Below are positions 1 to 6,021 of a stretch of 64,000 nt of DNA, piece after piece. Below the pieces are notes generated by a model that was not told the origin of the DNA, did not search any database, and saw only the letters and a list, made by a program, of their open reading frames with translations. Location: assembly GCA_964493995.1 (NCBI GenBank), contig CAZBQD010000007.1:1-64000 (forward strand), in the 5' to 3' direction. The position numbers were made by a program, and so were the translations under genes. The DNA is from GCA-002282575 sp964493995 (GTDB lineage: Bacteria > Pseudomonadota > Gammaproteobacteria > Thiomicrospirales > Thiomicrospiraceae). Position 1 is the first letter of the stretch. Each line of letters opens with the position of its first letter.

Positions 1-57
1 TGTTTGCACCCGTGGGCTGTCTTTGGTGTTGTTGGTGGTTTCGGTGTTGTTGGTGGT

Positions 58-191
58 GCTGTCACCGTAACCATGCAAGGCTTGCGCCTGTTGGCTATGA
101 CTTTGCCAGTCTGTTGGTGGTGGTGCTGTTATTGGTTTCGGTGTCCTTGCTGTCACCGTGACCATGCAAGGCTTGCGCCTGTTGGCTATGA
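58..191 (+). repeat. Two direct copies of a ~43-bp unit
   Basis: Copies at 58-100 and 149-191 differ at one base and share the core CCATGCAAGGCTTGCGCC. The spacer is GTTGGT-rich and low in complexity. A diverged third copy lies at about 4317-4348 in the gene-free tract. The core contains GCAAG-G-CTTGC, so it is partly palindromic. I do not recognise the family; it may be an element-specific dispersed repeat. Confidence 0.7.
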
Positions 192-203
192 ACAAGGTTG
201 TCT

Positions 204-440
204 TTAATTTGAGCGATAAAATAAGGGGTTTTTTAATCGGTCAATTCGAGTGATTATGCTAGATAGTGTCACGTATAACCACCCATTAAAAAACACAAAC
301 AGAATAAATGCACCAATTAGGTTTATCTCATAAATCTCTATGGTCACAATGTAAAACGCAATCGCCGCAATAAACAGCAGTGCTTTATGCCAAAAATCGT
401 AATGCCAACTTGAATAATGTTCGTTTAATGCGGGGATCAT
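204..440 (-). CDS. Small two-helix membrane protein, unknown
   Basis: A 78-residue protein with two hydrophobic stretches at roughly residues 20-35 and 40-60, so probably an inner-membrane protein with short polar ends. The ribosome binding site is weak. It lies downstream of the DUF1640-type gene on the same strand, with about 50 bp between them, and may be co-transcribed. I do not recognise a family. It could be accessory cargo of the mobile element. Confidence 0.5.
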   Translation of the reverse strand: MIPALNEHYSSWHYDFWHKALLFIAAIAFYIVTIEIYEINLIGAFILFVFFNGWLYVTLSSIITRIDRLKNPLFYRSN

Positions 441-491
441 TTTATTTCTGCTTTTTTATTTGCGCCAATCACGCTCATCATTGGTTACTGG

Positions 492-791
492 TTAACCCAA
501 AAACTTAACCACGGCTATCACTAAGCCCGCCATAGCGAACGTTTGTAACAACATAGCCCGCATCATGTCGCTTTTCATTTCCGCCATGTCTTTGCGCAAG
601 TTGCTTTCTACTATGCTTATGTTGTGCTGAATGTTAGCTATGTCTTGCTTGGTGGCAAGTTCTTTAGATTCCATAATTTGCTTGAATGCGCTGTTAATCG
701 CTTTAGCTTCGGCTTTGGCTTGTGCTTCGGGTACGCCCGCCTTGGTTAAGGTTTCAACAAACTCTAAACTATCAAATGTGATGGATGCCAT
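492..791 (-). CDS. DUF1640-like coiled-coil membrane-anchored protein
   Basis: A 99-residue protein. The N-terminal half contains a VETLTKAGVPEAQAKA-type segment typical of DUF1640 (CCDC90-like) proteins. A central helical coiled coil (about residues 30-75) follows, and then one C-terminal membrane helix (about 79-97). The start is preceded by GAGAGGG at good spacing. Family members are small tail-anchored coiled-coil proteins common on mobile elements and without a settled bacterial role. The domain call is recognition of pattern, not a search result. Confidence 0.7.
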   Translation of the reverse strand: MASITFDSLEFVETLTKAGVPEAQAKAEAKAINSAFKQIMESKELATKQDIANIQHNISIVESNLRKDMAEMKSDMMRAMLLQTFAMAGLVIAVVKFLG

Positions 792-857
792 TTATGCGCC
801 CTCTCGATTCGGTTATCATGCGCCTATAATACACCAAACAACACACTAGGGGATTGT

Positions 858-1059
858 ATGCAACAATATTACGTTTCATTAATGGTATGGGCATTCGTTA
901 AGCCGTTGCTGATTGCTGGCGCTCTGTTGGGGGGCATTAATAGCCGCCTTTGCCTATCCTAAGGCTTTGCTGATTGTTTTCGGTGTCTTTATGTTGTTTG
1001 TGCTGGCGGGCTTTGTCGTTATGGTTGCTGATGCCATAAGTGCTAATCATAACCGCTAA
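858..1059 (+). pseudogene. Small membrane protein, frameshifted at a G6 run
   Basis: The ATG at 858 has AGGGGA upstream and opens MQQYYVSLMVWAFVKPLL, a hydrophobic start. The frame then hits a stop after about 34 codons. Dropping one G from the six-G run at 929-934 joins it to a downstream frame, ending at 1059, that continues as a second hydrophobic segment and ends NHNR. The joined product is about 66 residues with two membrane segments. It may be a decayed gene, a slippage-controlled gene or a sequencing error. Its end overlaps the convergent Mor-like gene by 4 bp. Confidence 0.5.
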
Positions 1060-1388
1060 CCCTTTGGCTTATTGTCGCCTTGGTCAAACTCCATAAGGGT
1101 TTGTTCGCTGGCGCTGTCTTTTTTGGTGCTTTGTCTTTTTCTAGGCTCTTTAGGAATGTCTAAGGCTTCCTTAAAGTCGCTTAAAACCGCGTTCATTCGG
1201 GGTACAAATATCAATTCTGATGGGTACTTATCGCTTAAGGTTAGTAGTGTTTCAAAGCCTAATAGCAAAGCTATGGGGTGTTCTGGCTTAGGCTTTTTGG
1301 GTATGTGTAAATTTTTACCGCCCCATTTTAAGAATAACTTATTCGCCTTGCGGTATCCGATTAAGCTAACCAACTCTTCAGCTGTCAT
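1056..1388 (-). CDS. Mor-like domain protein
   Basis: A 110-residue protein whose first 60 residues contain two tandem segments of the form L-I-G...L...GG..L.IP. These are LVSLIGYRKANKLFLKWGG..LHIPK, then IALLLGFETLLTLSDKYPSE..FVPR. This pattern resembles the dimerisation half of Mor/C transcription activators of Mu-like phages, but no clear C-terminal HTH is visible; the tail is lysine-rich and acidic. A strong GGAAGG site precedes the ATG. Role unknown; possibly a regulator or a DNA-associated protein of the element. Confidence 0.5.
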   Translation of the reverse strand: MTAEELVSLIGYRKANKLFLKWGGKNLHIPKKPKPEHPIALLLGFETLLTLSDKYPSELIFVPRMNAVLSDFKEALDIPKEPRKRQSTKKDSASEQTLMEFDQGDNKPKG

Positions 1389-1520
1389 GATTGTTACCTT
1401 CCTTTTCTGTCAAACTGATGGTTATTTTAACGCTTTTTGCTGAGCAATATAATACATATTTAGTTGATTTTATTGTCGTTTGTGTTGTTTCGTGTTTTTT
1501 AGTCTCTTAAAGTGCATTTT

Positions 1521-1548
1521 TTGCTTGCACAAACTTTGTCCCTATAGT
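1521..1548 (+). promoter_or_regulatory. Candidate leader promoter for the CI-like/operon region
   Basis: TTGCTT (1521-1526) and TATAGT (1543-1548) are separated by 16 bp. Transcription from about 1555 would read through the A copy, the terminator, the CI-like RNA, the C copy and the operon from 1822. The position matches the P4 late-early promoter relative to seqA. It is inferred from sequence only. Confidence 0.45.
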
Positions 1549-1584
1549 AATCTATTCATGCGCTTGCACATTCAAGCGTATCGG

Positions 1585-1612
1585 TTTGACAGCTGATGAA
1601 ATTACTAGAAGG
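1585..1612 (+). promoter_or_regulatory. seqA-like target of the CI-like RNA
   Basis: Contains TTGACAG (1586-1592) and CTAGAAG (1605-1611). Both are exactly complementary to CTGTCAA (1741-1747) and CTTCTAG (1727-1733) within the structured RNA that follows. The same pair of blocks recurs after the RNA at 1772-1809. In P4 the equivalent seqA pairs with CI RNA to force early termination. Confidence 0.55.
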
Positions 1613-1622
1613 CATGATGATA

Positions 1623-1643
1623 CCGCGCCCAGCGGTTTTTTTT
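1623..1643 (+). terminator. Rho-independent terminator in the leader
   Basis: CCGC (1623-1626) and GCGG (1632-1635) form a short GC stem with a 5-nt loop, followed by eight T residues (1636-1643). It sits between the seqA-like block and the CI-like RNA, so it could be the point where antisense pairing stops leader transcripts. The stem is short, so efficiency may be conditional. Confidence 0.55.
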
Positions 1644-1671
1644 ATGCGCGTAACTTGCCTAGCAAGTCGGT

Positions 1672-1677
1672 TATAAT
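1672..1677 (+). promoter_or_regulatory. TATAAT -10 box for the CI-like RNA
   Basis: A perfect TATAAT lies about 12 bp before the predicted 5' end of the structured RNA. No good -35 hexamer is visible at 17 bp. Either the promoter is weak or activated, or the RNA is processed from the longer leader, as P4 CI RNA is. Confidence 0.35.
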
Positions 1678-1688
1678 GCCGATTCTAT

Positions 1689-1763
1689 GGGTAGGTTACA
1701 CGGGAAGCCTTAGGGCTTGCTGGTTTCTTCTAGTGCCAGTCTGTCAACCTGTGTAATCTATCC
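1689..1763 (+). ncRNA. P4 CI-like immunity RNA
   Basis: A 13-bp closing stem pairs 1689-1701 with 1751-1763, with two G-U pairs and no mismatch, giving a ~75-nt RNA. P4 CI RNA is about 80 nt. The loop carries CTTCTAG (1727-1733) and CTGTCAA (1741-1747), complementary to matching blocks both upstream (1586-1611) and downstream (1772-1809). This reproduces the seqA-seqB-seqC layout in which CI RNA pairs with the leader and terminates the replication-operon transcript. The gene content of the element (TOPRIM primase, AlpA, integrase) supports the comparison. Processing and function are inferred. Confidence 0.6.
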
Positions 1764-1770
1764 GCCCACG

Positions 1771-1810
1771 TTTGACAGCGTGACGGGTAGCCATTCGATG
1801 TACTAGAAGG
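1771..1810 (+). promoter_or_regulatory. seqC-like target of the CI-like RNA
   Basis: TTGACAG (1772-1778) and CTAGAAG (1803-1809) repeat the two blocks of the upstream target, here 24 bp apart instead of 12. Both are complementary to the RNA loop. The second block immediately precedes the small leader ORF, so pairing could also mask its ribosome binding site (AGAAGG). Confidence 0.55.
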
Positions 1811-1821
1811 ATGCTATCATC

Positions 1822-1932
1822 ATGAATTTAACTCGTTTTGGGTCTCATACCCTTTACCGTAAACAGCCTATCACTAAGCCCCGCTCTATCCTTGCCCGCG
1901 CCTTGCGTGTGTTGGGGGTGCGTTATGTTTGA
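1822..1932 (+). CDS. Short leader peptide (36 aa) of the P4-like operon
   Basis: ATG at 1822, with AGAAGG at 1805-1810, encodes a 36-residue basic peptide beginning MNLTRFGSHTLYRK and ending RVLGVRYV. The stop TGA (1930-1932) overlaps the downstream ATG (1925) by 8 nt, so translation may be coupled. Short basic ORFs (Ash/Icd-type) directly after CI-like RNAs are common in P4-like islands. I assign only the position, not a function. It could be a coupling leader only. Confidence 0.5.
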   Translation: MNLTRFGSHTLYRKQPITKPRSILARALRVLGVRYV

Positions 1933-2677
1933 TTTTAATCAATACACCCTAAACGGTCGCCGTGTTTCTTACAGTGCTTTACCCGATTACTTGCTTAATC
2001 AAGTGGAAGCCGATAACCGCCTAAACCCCACTGATAAACTCGTATTCATTCGCCTGCTTCGCTATGCCTGCCACGTCAAAAACAGCGTTATGACCATTAC
2101 AGGCTCATGGATTGCTAACACGCTAGGCTTGCATAGAAACACCGCCAATAAGTCGATACGGGTGCTCAAACAGTTGGGCTATTTGACCGATAAGGGTCTA
2201 AACCTAACCCCGTCTAATGCACAAGAATCGAACGGAAAAACAGCCGATTTTGTCAATATAGCCCTAGCCTTGGTGGGGTCTAAGAAGCATAAAGAATATG
2301 CAAACTCTGCACAAGAAACGGGCAATGCACAAGATTTAACACCGCCTAAAGATTGTGCAAATATGGCACAAAATGAGTGCTTACAAAATTTGTGCAAGCC
2401 TAAAGATTGTGCAACAAATAGCCCAAACCTTGTGCATTCCATTAAGAATAACTGTAAAAGTAAACAAGATACTAACCTTTCCTGTGATATTGGTTGGGAG
2501 GTTGCCACTGTGTCGGATTCGGGGGCGGTCGGTGTTGCCTTGCCAGTCTATGCCAGTTTTGCCGAATTGGAAGCCGCCCCAAAAATGGGCGCTGGTTTTG
2601 GTTTTTCCAGTGATGCCCTGCTGATTGGTCGCTCGGTTGGTGTTGTCGATTCGGTAGGAGGTGTTAGCCATGCTTAA
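1925..2677 (+). CDS. Winged-helix protein, probable replication or regulatory protein
   Basis: A 250-residue protein from the ATG at 1925, MFDFNQYTLNGRR. Residues about 35-90 form a winged-helix-like HTH (a TDKLVFIRLLRYA helix, then ITGSWIANTLGLHRNTANKSI and LKQLGYL), as in DnaD-like or plasmid Rep N-terminal domains. The C-terminal half is Asn/Ala/Cys-rich and low in complexity, without recognisable features. An upstream in-frame start at 1838 would add non-family sequence and lacks a good ribosome site; the 8-nt overlap with the leader ORF favours 1925. It is the first large gene after the CI-like RNA, so its expression is probably the one that RNA limits. Confidence 0.6.
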   Translation: MFDFNQYTLNGRRVSYSALPDYLLNQVEADNRLNPTDKLVFIRLLRYACHVKNSVMTITGSWIANTLGLHRNTANKSIRVLKQLGYLTDKGLNLTPSNAQESNGKTADFVNIALALVGSKKHKEYANSAQETGNAQDLTPPKDCANMAQNECLQNLCKPKDCATNSPNLVHSIKNNCKSKQDTNLSCDIGWEVATVSDSGAVGVALPVYASFAELEAAPKMGAGFGFSSDALLIGRSVGVVDSVGGVSHA

Positions 2678-3233
2678 CCCAATTCAAACCACCACCGAAA
2701 ACCATGATGATGCTGTTGTTTCTTTTTGCGGTCGGGACTTTCAAGGTTTCATGCAAGCCTGTTATGAAGTTCTTGAAAACCTAAACGAATTACGCCACGC
2801 ATTAAGCGCCATTCATAAAATGATTGATAGCACGGGTGAAGCGGCTGATGTTCGCGGCTTGGTTGCTGTTGGTAGCTTTGTCATGTTCTCTACTTGGTCA
2901 AGTCTTGAAAGTCAGCTTAGATACTTCAAGGATGAAACGGGTTATGTTTACCGAAAAATAGCGTTAGAAAACTTTGATGATGAAGTTTTTACCTGCAATA
3001 CTGAAAGCTTAGAGTATTTGCTAGAAACCACTGATATTGTCGTTGATAACCTTGTGACCTTGCACGATTCTTTAGGTTCGATTATCGAAGCACTAAAGCC
3101 CTTGCCTAACACGGCTAAAGTTATCAAGTTGTTAACCCTCGTTAAAATAACCGTGATGAAGACTCTATCGGGTTTGTTATTGACTGATAAAAAAATTCGC
3201 TATCCCCATTTAGAGGGTGGCGACGATGAATGA
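2670..3233 (+). CDS. Unknown protein with two tandem helical repeats
   Basis: 187 residues, started at the ATG at 2670 with AGGAGG 8 nt upstream; an upstream GTG at 2661 lies inside that site. After a QTTTENHDDAV leader, a helical unit (about residues 25-85) appears to recur at about 115-175: VLENLNELRHALSAI aligns with VVDNLVTLHDSLGSI. The next gene carries a single copy of the same unit and an almost identical leader. No catalytic motif is visible, so a structural or protein-binding role is possible. Confidence 0.6.
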   Translation: MLNPIQTTTENHDDAVVSFCGRDFQGFMQACYEVLENLNELRHALSAIHKMIDSTGEAADVRGLVAVGSFVMFSTWSSLESQLRYFKDETGYVYRKIALENFDDEVFTCNTESLEYLLETTDIVVDNLVTLHDSLGSIIEALKPLPNTAKVIKLLTLVKITVMKTLSGLLLTDKKIRYPHLEGGDDE

Positions 3234-3525
3234 ACATAACCAAACCACCACCGATAACCATGATGATGCTGTTGCCGTGCCAGTTCGTTACGATGCAAAC
3301 CTTGCTAACTTGCTTTGCCAGTGTGATGCCACTATTGAACGCCTAATCCAGCTTGAATGTTCGCTTAAAGGCTTAGCAAAGCATATACCCGATTGGGTTA
3401 ATGCCAATGAAGCTAAGGGCATGTTAGCAATCAATACAATGGCACTTAACGCCCTTTGGTCGGGCTTTGATGCTGATGTGAGTAACTTTCGCCACGCTAA
3501 CACCCTAGGGGGTCGCCATGAATAA
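3226..3525 (+). CDS. Single-repeat paralogue of the preceding protein
   Basis: 99 residues from ATG 3226 (AGAGGG upstream). The N terminus NQTTTDNHDDAV matches the leader of the preceding protein, and the 34-bp DNA segments at 2685-2718 and 3241-3274 differ at one base. The body (IERLIQLECSLKGLAKHI...ALNALWSGFDADV) aligns with the first repeat of that protein. The gene overlaps its neighbour on each side by 8 nt. It looks like a duplication followed by shortening. Function unknown. Confidence 0.6.
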   Translation: MNEHNQTTTDNHDDAVAVPVRYDANLANLLCQCDATIERLIQLECSLKGLAKHIPDWVNANEAKGMLAINTMALNALWSGFDADVSNFRHANTLGGRHE

Positions 3526-3886
3526 CTTAAACGCCTTGGATGCTTTACCATTCGTTAACTCGAGCAAAAAACGAGAGCCGCGCCAATTTTGGCACGTTGT
3601 CGGGTCGGGTGATTATGGTGTTGATTGCCAGATAGGTGAATCATTCGCACATGCTTTTATCGGCTATGCGGTTAATCACGGGCTTATAGGTGGTGGCATT
3701 CTACAAACCGTGGTGATGCACATAGTTAGCAAGTATGGCGGGCATGTGCCAGATGATGAAAAAGGCCTAATCGTGGGCATGTTTTGCGAAATTGAGCACC
3801 GTTTAGCGCTCTATGCTATGGCGGCAAGGTATCACGAACACAACAGCCTAGCCCTAGGCAAGCAACTTGCCGAATGTGTTGAATAA
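3518..3886 (+). CDS. Unknown small protein, last gene of the operon
   Basis: 122 residues from ATG 3518 with TAGGGGGT upstream. It contains a Gly/His-rich stretch (HAFIGYAVNHGLIGGGIL) and an acidic segment (VPDDEKG) but no known motif or clear membrane span. It overlaps the upstream gene by 8 nt and is followed at once by a strong terminator, so it ends the five-gene unit. Not recognised. Confidence 0.55.
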   Translation: MNNLNALDALPFVNSSKKREPRQFWHVVGSGDYGVDCQIGESFAHAFIGYAVNHGLIGGGILQTVVMHIVSKYGGHVPDDEKGLIVGMFCEIEHRLALYAMAARYHEHNSLALGKQLAECVE

Positions 3887-3901
3887 ATCGAACGGCTCAT
3901 T

Positions 3902-3931
3902 AAATCCCCGCATTGTCGGGGATTTATTTTT
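3902..3931 (+). terminator. Strong Rho-independent terminator
   Basis: AAATCCCCG (3902-3910) pairs perfectly with CGGGGATTT (3917-3925), with a 6-nt loop and a following T-rich tail. It ends the operon that starts at 1822 and insulates the repeat-rich tract beyond. Confidence 0.85.
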
Positions 3932-3988
3932 AGTGGTCGCTTTTTCTCACCTCTAAACCAACAAACAGCGAACGGCTGGCGCTATGGT

Positions 3989-4064
3989 GGGTACAGTGGG
4001 TACACACATGGGTACACTGTGAACCCTTTATTTTCTAGGTGGGTACATGGGTACAGTGGGTACA
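3989..4064 (+). repeat. GGGTACA array, six copies
   Basis: Exact GGGTACA begins at 3989, 3998, 4010, 4041, 4049 and 4058. Gaps are 9, 12, 31, 8 and 9 bp, close to one or three helical turns. Iteron-like spacing suggests protein binding on one face. Confidence 0.7.
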
Positions 4065-4158
4065 CATAAAAAACTACACGCGCGCATCAGGCAAGAAACA
4101 AACCCATGCGAACGGCTGGCGCTGATAATGGTGTTTTCTTCTTTTTTTTACCAAAAGT

Positions 4159-4230
4159 TATACCCCAAACACCCCCATCTTATACCCCTAAAACAGCATT
4201 TATACCCCTGTTATACCCGAACATATACCC
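4159..4230 (+). repeat. TATACCC array, five copies
   Basis: TATACCC begins at 4159, 4181, 4201, 4212 and 4224, with steps of 22, 20, 11 and 12 bp. The same motif (as TATACCCC) recurs beside the integrase gene at about 12188-12256, which may link the two sites to one binding protein. Confidence 0.7.
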
Positions 4231-4355
4231 GTAATTATTTTGATTTTATTGCATTTATACCGTATGTGGTACGTTTTGCACGTTCTTACGCGCGCGCATC
4301 AGGGCAAGAAACAAAGCCATGCAAGGCTTGCACCTGTTTGGCTGTGACCTTGCTA

Positions 4356-4462
4356 GATTGTTACGTCTGTTACGTCTGTGTTACGTTTTAGAGTTCAAAA
4401 AAAATCAATAATTTTAACGGTGTAACCTGTGTTACGTCTGTTACTTCATTTTTTTTATTAGC
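4356..4462 (+). repeat. Inverted arm 1 (107 bp) with GTTACG units
   Basis: Aligned by eye with the reverse complement of 5219-5320, most positions match, with a few short gaps. Each arm has an outer cluster of GTTACG units (here 4360, 4369, 4380), an A-rich middle around 4394-4410, an inverted TGTAAC, and an inner GTTACGTCTGTTAC (4431-4444). The arms are about 750 bp apart. The design suggests two binding regions for one initiator. Confidence 0.75.
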
Positions 4463-4681
4463 TTGTTTTTTTACTTGCACCTGTTTGGGTGTGTGTTTTG
4501 GTGTTTCGTGTGTTATGTTGCTGTTGTTTATGCTTACGAATAGCGTTAAAACGAATTTTAACCCTGTTTACAGCCGTTTTTTTACCTTAACGCCTACCTA
4601 TGCCTATCTTTTATCTTTTTCATTCATCTAAAGGCTTTTAATTTAGTCAAGCATTTATTTGATTGATTAAAAGGGTAGGAA

Positions 4682-4730
4682 TATAGGATGTATAGGGCAC
4701 GTATAGGCATCATATAGGGCATTGTATAGG
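4682..4730 (+). repeat. TATAGG array, five copies
   Basis: TATAGG begins at 4682, 4691, 4702, 4713 and 4725; steps of 9, 11, 11 and 12 bp are one helical turn each. The region is AT-rich and could be an unwinding or binding segment of an origin. Confidence 0.65.
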
Positions 4731-4804
4731 GTCTAAGATGATGTAATTAAAGGCGATATAGTACACATAGCACGCTCTCACGCGCCCACGTATGAGGCAA
4801 TAAG

Positions 4805-4984
4805 TGTTACAGGTGTTACGGGTTTGGGGTCATGTGTTACAGGCCTGTTACGGTATCTGTTACAGGTTTTTTCTATATTTTTCAATAGTGTTACGGGTTA
4901 TGGCATGATTTAACGCGCCCACGTGTGTGACAAGTGTGACAGGTTAGGCGCTAGGTGTGACAGCCGTGTGACAACAAGTGTGAC
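4805..4984 (+). repeat. TGTTAC (six) and TGTGAC (five) arrays
   Basis: TGTTAC begins at 4805, 4814, 4834, 4846, 4858 and 4889. TGTGAC begins at 4926, 4935, 4956, 4967 and 4979. Most steps are 9-12 or 20-21 bp. The two motifs differ at one base and look like diverged copies of one binding unit. Confidence 0.65.
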
Positions 4985-5055
4985 AGGTTAAGCCGTTGTT
5001 TTATATCAACTGTTACGATTTAATGAGGTTTTGACGTGTGCATACACGGGGGCAA

Positions 5056-5145
5056 AACTTACATTTTTGGCTTCTAACTTACATAACTTACCGATAGTCA
5101 CTACACCCTAACCCATTGTTTTTGAATATAACTTACAAAACTTAC
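5056..5145 (+). repeat. AACTTAC array, five copies
   Basis: AACTTAC begins at 5056, 5076, 5085, 5130 and 5139, with steps of 20, 9, 45 and 9 bp. It shares a TTAC core with the arm and TGTTAC units. Confidence 0.6.
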
Positions 5146-5218
5146 ACGAATGCAAGTACCCGCACGGGGGATACAATCGGCTAGTGCTGTTTGGTCACTT
5201 TTTGAATTTATTGTACAT

Positions 5219-5320
5219 GCTAAAAAATGACGTAACAGACGTAACAGACGTTACAACGTTGTTTTTATTGATATTTTTTTGAACATAAAACGTAACAAAA
5301 ACGTAACAGACGTAACAATC
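5219..5320 (-). repeat. Inverted arm 2 (102 bp) with GTTACG units
   Basis: The partner of the arm at 4356-4462 in opposite orientation. On the minus strand it reads GATTGTTACGTCTGTTACG at its outer end, then an A-rich middle, then GTTACGTCTGTTACG and TCATTTTTTAGC. Conservation of both ends and the middle across arms argues against chance repeats. Confidence 0.75.
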
Positions 5321-5976
5321 TTGATTTTTAAGGGGTTTTTGTAAATTGCCAGATTCGGTGGTCGCCTGCAAACAGCGAAAAGCGCCAGCGGTTGCCCTTG
5401 GTTTTTGGCTTTTTTTTGAGCTAAAGAGTTGCACTAAATTTTTAACGGTTGCCTTAATTTTCATATACTTACCTAGAAAAATCTCGCGAGCCTTTACACC
5501 CGTGTAGGGTCAAGCCCTCAGGGTCCCCTACCCCCTTTGTGTGTTGTTGCATACGTCATTTCTTTGTTACGTGTGACCATATTGCATCGATTGCCGCCAT
5601 ATCGGTGCATTCGTTAACCAATGAGTGCTATCTGACCCCGTTTTGCTGTGTGTTTTTGTGTTTCGTGAGTTTTGTCACTGTTGTTTATGCTTACGAATAG
5701 CGTTAAAACGAATTTTAAGGCTGTTTTTAGGCGTTTTCTTGCTTTTTATAGCACTATGTAGCGGTTGCATATTAAAAAGCAACTAGAAGCCGTTATACGC
5801 GCAAGGGGCGCGGGGATTTTTGATGAGTGGTTTTTGTGGGCTGTTGGTGTTGGTTGGTTATATTGGTCTGTATGCTTGCTTATTCGACATGTAAGCCCGT
5901 TGGTCGTTCGTTCGCTGTGTTGGTGTGGTTAGGTGCTAGGCTGGTAGGTTAGCGCCAGCCTTTGCGGTCTAGGGGG

Positions 5977-6013
5977 CACACTAAACAAATATTATGATGC
6001 TTTGTTTAGTGTG
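5977..6013. repeat. 13-bp perfect inverted repeat
   Basis: CACACTAAACAAA (5977-5989) and TTTGTTTAGTGTG (6001-6013) pair over 13 bp with an 11-nt loop. It follows the end of the coiled-coil gene (stop at 6022, minus strand) and may end its transcript, though there is no good T tract after the stem. Confidence 0.6.
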
Positions 6014-6021
6014 GGTTTAAA

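Larger units (their letters stand above)
4521..5718 (+). repeat. 41-bp perfect direct repeat pair
   Basis: The copies at 4521-4561 and 5678-5718 are identical over 41 bp (starting CTGTTGTTTATGCTTACGAA) and share a partly conserved upstream GTGTTTCGTG stretch. They bracket about 1.1 kb that includes the inner arrays and arm 2. Possible recombination or partition sites, or traces of a segmental duplication. Confidence 0.75.
3887..6021. other. 2.1-kb gene-free repeat-rich tract, candidate replication origin
   Basis: I find no convincing gene here; open frames are repeat-driven (CYVCYV from TTACGTCTG units) and lack ribosome sites. The tract contains, in order, short-repeat arrays, inverted arm 1, more arrays, inverted arm 2, and a 41-bp direct repeat pair at 4521-4561 and 5678-5718. 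It lies on the side of the DUF927/primase operon where that operon ends, and next to the terminator of the HTH operon. P4 likewise has an origin region with two repeat-bearing parts (ori and crr) recognised by its primase-helicase. Function is inferred. Confidence 0.5.

Noticed and set aside
4..207. Open frame of 67 codons in the leftmost repeats
   Set aside because: Low-complexity GTTGGT-rich DNA and two copies of a 43-bp repeat drive the frame; no ribosome site or family pattern.
1838..1924. Upstream extension of the winged-helix gene
   Set aside because: The extension runs in the frame opposite to the short leader ORF and lacks a ribosome site; the 8-nt overlap pattern favours 1925.
4047..4391. 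Open frame of 114 codons in the gene-free tract
   Set aside because: Composed of short-repeat arrays (GGGTACA, TATACCC, TTACGTCTG); composition and lack of a ribosome site argue against a gene.
4805..4984. CRISPR array
   Set aside because: Motifs are only 6 bp at helical-turn spacing with no uniform spacers and no cas genes, so these are iteron-like repeats.
5195..5464. Minus-strand frame of 89 codons overlapping inverted arm 2
   Set aside because: The repeat units create VTSVTS and CYVCYV strings mirrored in the other arm; no independent support.
5514..5531. Hairpin GTAGGG/CCCTAC in the tract
   Set aside because: Six-bp stem with a 16-nt loop and no T tract; easily formed by chance in GC-rich DNA.
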